From NCBI GenBank assembly GCA_905250125.1, contig CAJNOL010000049.1, positions 124,001 to 188,000 on the forward strand: DNA of 64,000 nt, written 5' to 3'. The position numbers were made by a program, and so were the translations under genes. Shown here piece by piece: positions 61,667 through 64,000 of this stretch (position 1 is its first letter; each line of letters begins with the position of its first letter). This stretch comes from Rotaria sordida. Taxonomy: Eukaryota; Rotifera; Eurotatoria; Philodinida; Philodinidae. The notes under the pieces are model-generated. The model was not told the origin of the DNA. It was given only the letters and a program-made list of their open reading frames with translations, and did no database searches.

Positions 61667-62751
61667 ACCGCTTTTTCTTTTCACTACGTCCTTGTGAATA
61701 AATGGAAATAAATGGATACTCTATCTAGTAAAAAAACAGGTGTGTGCTACGTTTTCTTAATGCAAACGGAAACTAGAGCTTCATTTTTAAAAAAAAAGAA
61801 AATTATTTCGTAGTTTTGCACCTAATTAAAACAAAAAAAGAATTCTATTTAAGCTTAATTTTTGTCTAAAGTTTAACTTTGCCTATTCTATGCACAAAAA
61901 AAATGTTGTTCATTACTCCGACGAAAAATCTCATATCTGTCACTTTGTTTTGTATTATTCTACTTTTTTGATGCAAATAATCTAACATTTATGTGTGTCA
62001 CGTTGTCCTGTTATATTGAATGGAGTGATAATAACATGTCTCCATACAAGTATACCATAAAGTACTTTAGCAATTTCATATTCAATAGTACTCAATAGAA
62101 ATATATTACTTTTATCAATTGTTTCCAAACAAGCTGATTATTAGCATTATAAATGGTAATTAAAGTAGTTCTTCTTCGAATAAAATTGATTTCTTTTTTT
62201 AGAGAATCTCATATTTTTTTTCTTATAATCAAAATGCATATATTATCTGTCGTAACATTGGCCTAGTAATATTTCTACTAATATAAAAAAATAAATAAAA
62301 ATTATCAATATATAAAAACTAAAATTTTCGCATCTTTTTATATCACAATGTGGAACCATCATGATTTAATATTTCAGACATTTATTTCCCTAGACACAGA
62401 AACTAAATACAATTTTAGAACAAACAGTCATAGTCAATTTATTAATGTTTCGTCAATTAACAAGCTTTTACGATGTAAACATGTTAAATAGCAAACGTTT
62501 GTTTTTAGAATAAAAATTCAATATTTTGAATATAGACTTGAGAAGATCTATAAAAATAATTAGTTCTTAAATTCTTAAGAAAGCTTTCAATTATATGTAT
62601 TCGCTGATAATATTTATCGTTTCATTTATTAAGTTAAGCAAAAAATGATTTTGTCTTTCATATATTTTTCAATGATGTTGAGCGATAGATCCAACAAAAA
62701 AAAAAAACTTTTTATATATTTATTTTATTGTATACAAATGTTGGTAAATGT

Positions 62752-63130
62752 TTATTTTTGACTAGTGCCACTAGCCATCAGATCACGACGTTTACGTCCG
62801 ACAAGATAAGCGGCACGTTTACCAACCAAATATGTACGACGTTTACCAACTAAATAAGATGCTCGTCTTTCTGCTGATTGATCTTCATCTAGAAATAATA
62901 ACAAAGAAAAAAAGATAAAATAACCATTTTATTTTCATTTATTTACCACTATCATATAAATCTTCATCAGATACACTCGAATATCTTTTACCCACCCAAT
63001 AACCATTAAGATGTTTTCGTTTTTGTAATAGAGCTGTAAATTGTTCACGTTCTTTATTAGCTTGTGCCATTAAAATTGTCATACCACAAAGTACGATAAA
63101 TATATATGCGATAATTGATTGATATTGCAT
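62752..63130 (-). CDS. Neuropeptide precursor: Y(L/W)V-amide peptides
   Basis: Secreted precursor of 106 residues from two exons (63130-62947 and 62888-62752). It starts with a clear signal peptide, MQYQSIIAYIFIVLCGMTIL, cleaved near MAQA. The rest is cut into units by dibasic sites, four of which have the amidation glycine: KHLNGYWVGKR, then after an acidic spacer (DEDLYDSGDEDQSAE) RRASYLVGKR, RTYLVGKR and AAYLVGRKRR, ending DLMASGTSQK. Predicted products are KHLNGYWV-amide (or HLNGYWV-amide), ASYLV-amide, TYLV-amide and AAYLV-amide. Repeated XYLVG-K/R-R units with conserved core and variable first residue are the hallmark of a multi-copy neuropeptide gene. I do not recognise the family; it is distantly reminiscent of lophotrochozoan FV-amide peptides. 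AT-rich flanks; no neighbouring gene suggests its role. Confidence 0.88.
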
Positions 63131-63934
63131 GATTTTATAAAATTAATTATTTTATTCGAATAAATAAATCTATATAGATAGTTGAAGAGAAAAAAGAAAA
63201 CACGTTTTCAAGAATTGATACGGACACGAGATGAAAGTAAATAGTCTACAATAATTATATATATATATATAAATCGGTAAGAAAGAAGAAATAAGTTTTC
63301 TAAAAGAGAGAAAATGGAAAATTAAAAAAAAATGAAGCAATGACGTATGTGCACGCATACCTCAAGGCGTTGATGCATTAGACAATAATATTATACCTTT
63401 CGATGATTTCCCACTATGTTAACGGATAAAGAATGGTTGGATTTTTTTCTCCTAATAATGTCTAATATAATTTTTCTATATTTTAAAGTCATCATTATAT
63501 TTAGGTTTTATGAAAGGCTTACGATACTTAATGATCCAAATATAATAGAAAAAATACTTAATAATTTATTTTAATATTAATTAATCAATGTCATTCACAG
63601 CTCACTAGATGACAAGAAAAAAAACTCAAATATTCGTTGTAATTATTACTATTTTTTGGATTACTGAAACAGACACAGTATAAAAAATAATCTTTTTCTT
63701 ATTACCTTTACTAATTACTTATGTTGATAGTCTTAGTATATTCTGATAATGATAAACAGTAGTTATTATTTAGTTTTTGGTTGCATTTGTTTTTGGCTTA
63801 TTATATATATACAAATAATAGCTTTGATTAAAAATGAATGGACAATTAGCTGTTCGGTCTAATGTCTATATGTGTGTGAGTGTCGTTTTTCAACAGAGAT
63901 TTTTCTTTAATCGATTTTTAGCTCTTCTTTCTTT

Positions 63935-63973
<39 letters not shown>

Positions 63974-64000
63974 CCCGTTTGTTATGTTCTCTCCCACTCA
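63131..64000. other. Upstream region of the neuropeptide gene
   Basis: AT-rich DNA with a TA run (63257-63270) and a CT microsatellite at the right edge. No coding sequence seen; it presumably contains the promoter of the minus-strand neuropeptide gene. Confidence 0.35.
63939..63966. repeat. (CT)14 microsatellite
   Basis: Fourteen uninterrupted CT units followed by a T run. Confidence 0.95.

Larger units (their letters stand above)
58633..62751. other. Gene-poor intergenic region
   Basis: Upstream of nidogen and downstream of the neuropeptide gene. Includes TA/GCATATAT runs (58780-58810), possible coding remnants at 59610-60275, a possible two-exon fragment at 60715-60913, and a 24-C homopolymer at 61643. 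The rest is AT-rich with nothing recognisable. Confidence 0.4.

Noticed and set aside
1..64000. tRNA, rRNA, CRISPR or viral genes
   Set aside because: No tRNA box B pattern, no regularly spaced repeats and no recognisable viral or reverse-transcriptase frames were seen.

Overview
The window is invertebrate nuclear DNA, not prokaryotic. It is AT-rich, its genes are broken into many short exons by GT-AG introns mostly about 50-70 bp long, and the products are animal proteins (nidogen, slingshot phosphatase, FET RNA-binding protein, PAQR, BET1, P-glycoproteins, an amidated-neuropeptide precursor). The compact introns, dense small inverted-repeat elements and splice acceptors placed directly before start codons would fit a rotifer, possibly a bdelloid. 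That assignment is inference; no sequence here proves it.

Layout. 1-7.5 kb: five plus-strand genes spaced 105-261 bp apart: a U1A/U2B''-type RRM protein (5' end outside the window), a BET1-like Golgi SNARE, a leucine-rich-repeat protein, TRMT112 and a PAQR3-like receptor. 7.5-13.4 kb: gene-poor DNA with an assembly gap (100 N) and an inverted-repeat element. 13.4-31.8 kb: two tandem full-size ABCB1/P-glycoprotein-type transporters that share nearly identical exons and introns in some blocks but are diverged in others; several small transposable elements sit in the introns of only one copy. 32.0-33.8 kb (minus): FET-family RRM/RGG protein. 35.4-37.7 kb: secreted pancreatic-lipase-family enzyme. 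40.3-42.6 kb: slingshot cofilin phosphatase. 45.6-47.7 kb (minus): cation diffusion facilitator with the DxxxD/DxxxD signature of manganese-type members. 48.3-53.2 kb (minus): a multi-zinc-finger (RING-like) protein fused to a PARP catalytic domain. 53.7-58.6 kb (minus): nidogen-like basement-membrane protein. 58.6-62.7 kb: gene-poor, with possible gene fragments. 62.75-63.13 kb (minus): a 106-residue precursor with a signal peptide and four amidation-cleavage sites that predicts a family of short Y(L/W)V-amide peptides.

Most genes are unrelated housekeeping or tissue genes. The clearest signs of linked function are the tight 5' cluster, which looks like a candidate trans-spliced operon, and the tandem ABC transporter pair. 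The most novel items are the YLV-amide neuropeptide precursor, the RING-like/PARP fusion, the candidate operon, and a pair of paralogous introns that show an occupied and an empty site for a hAT-like element with a perfect 8-bp duplication.

All exon structures were read by eye from reading frame and splice consensus. Coordinates of multi-exon genes give the coding span, introns included.
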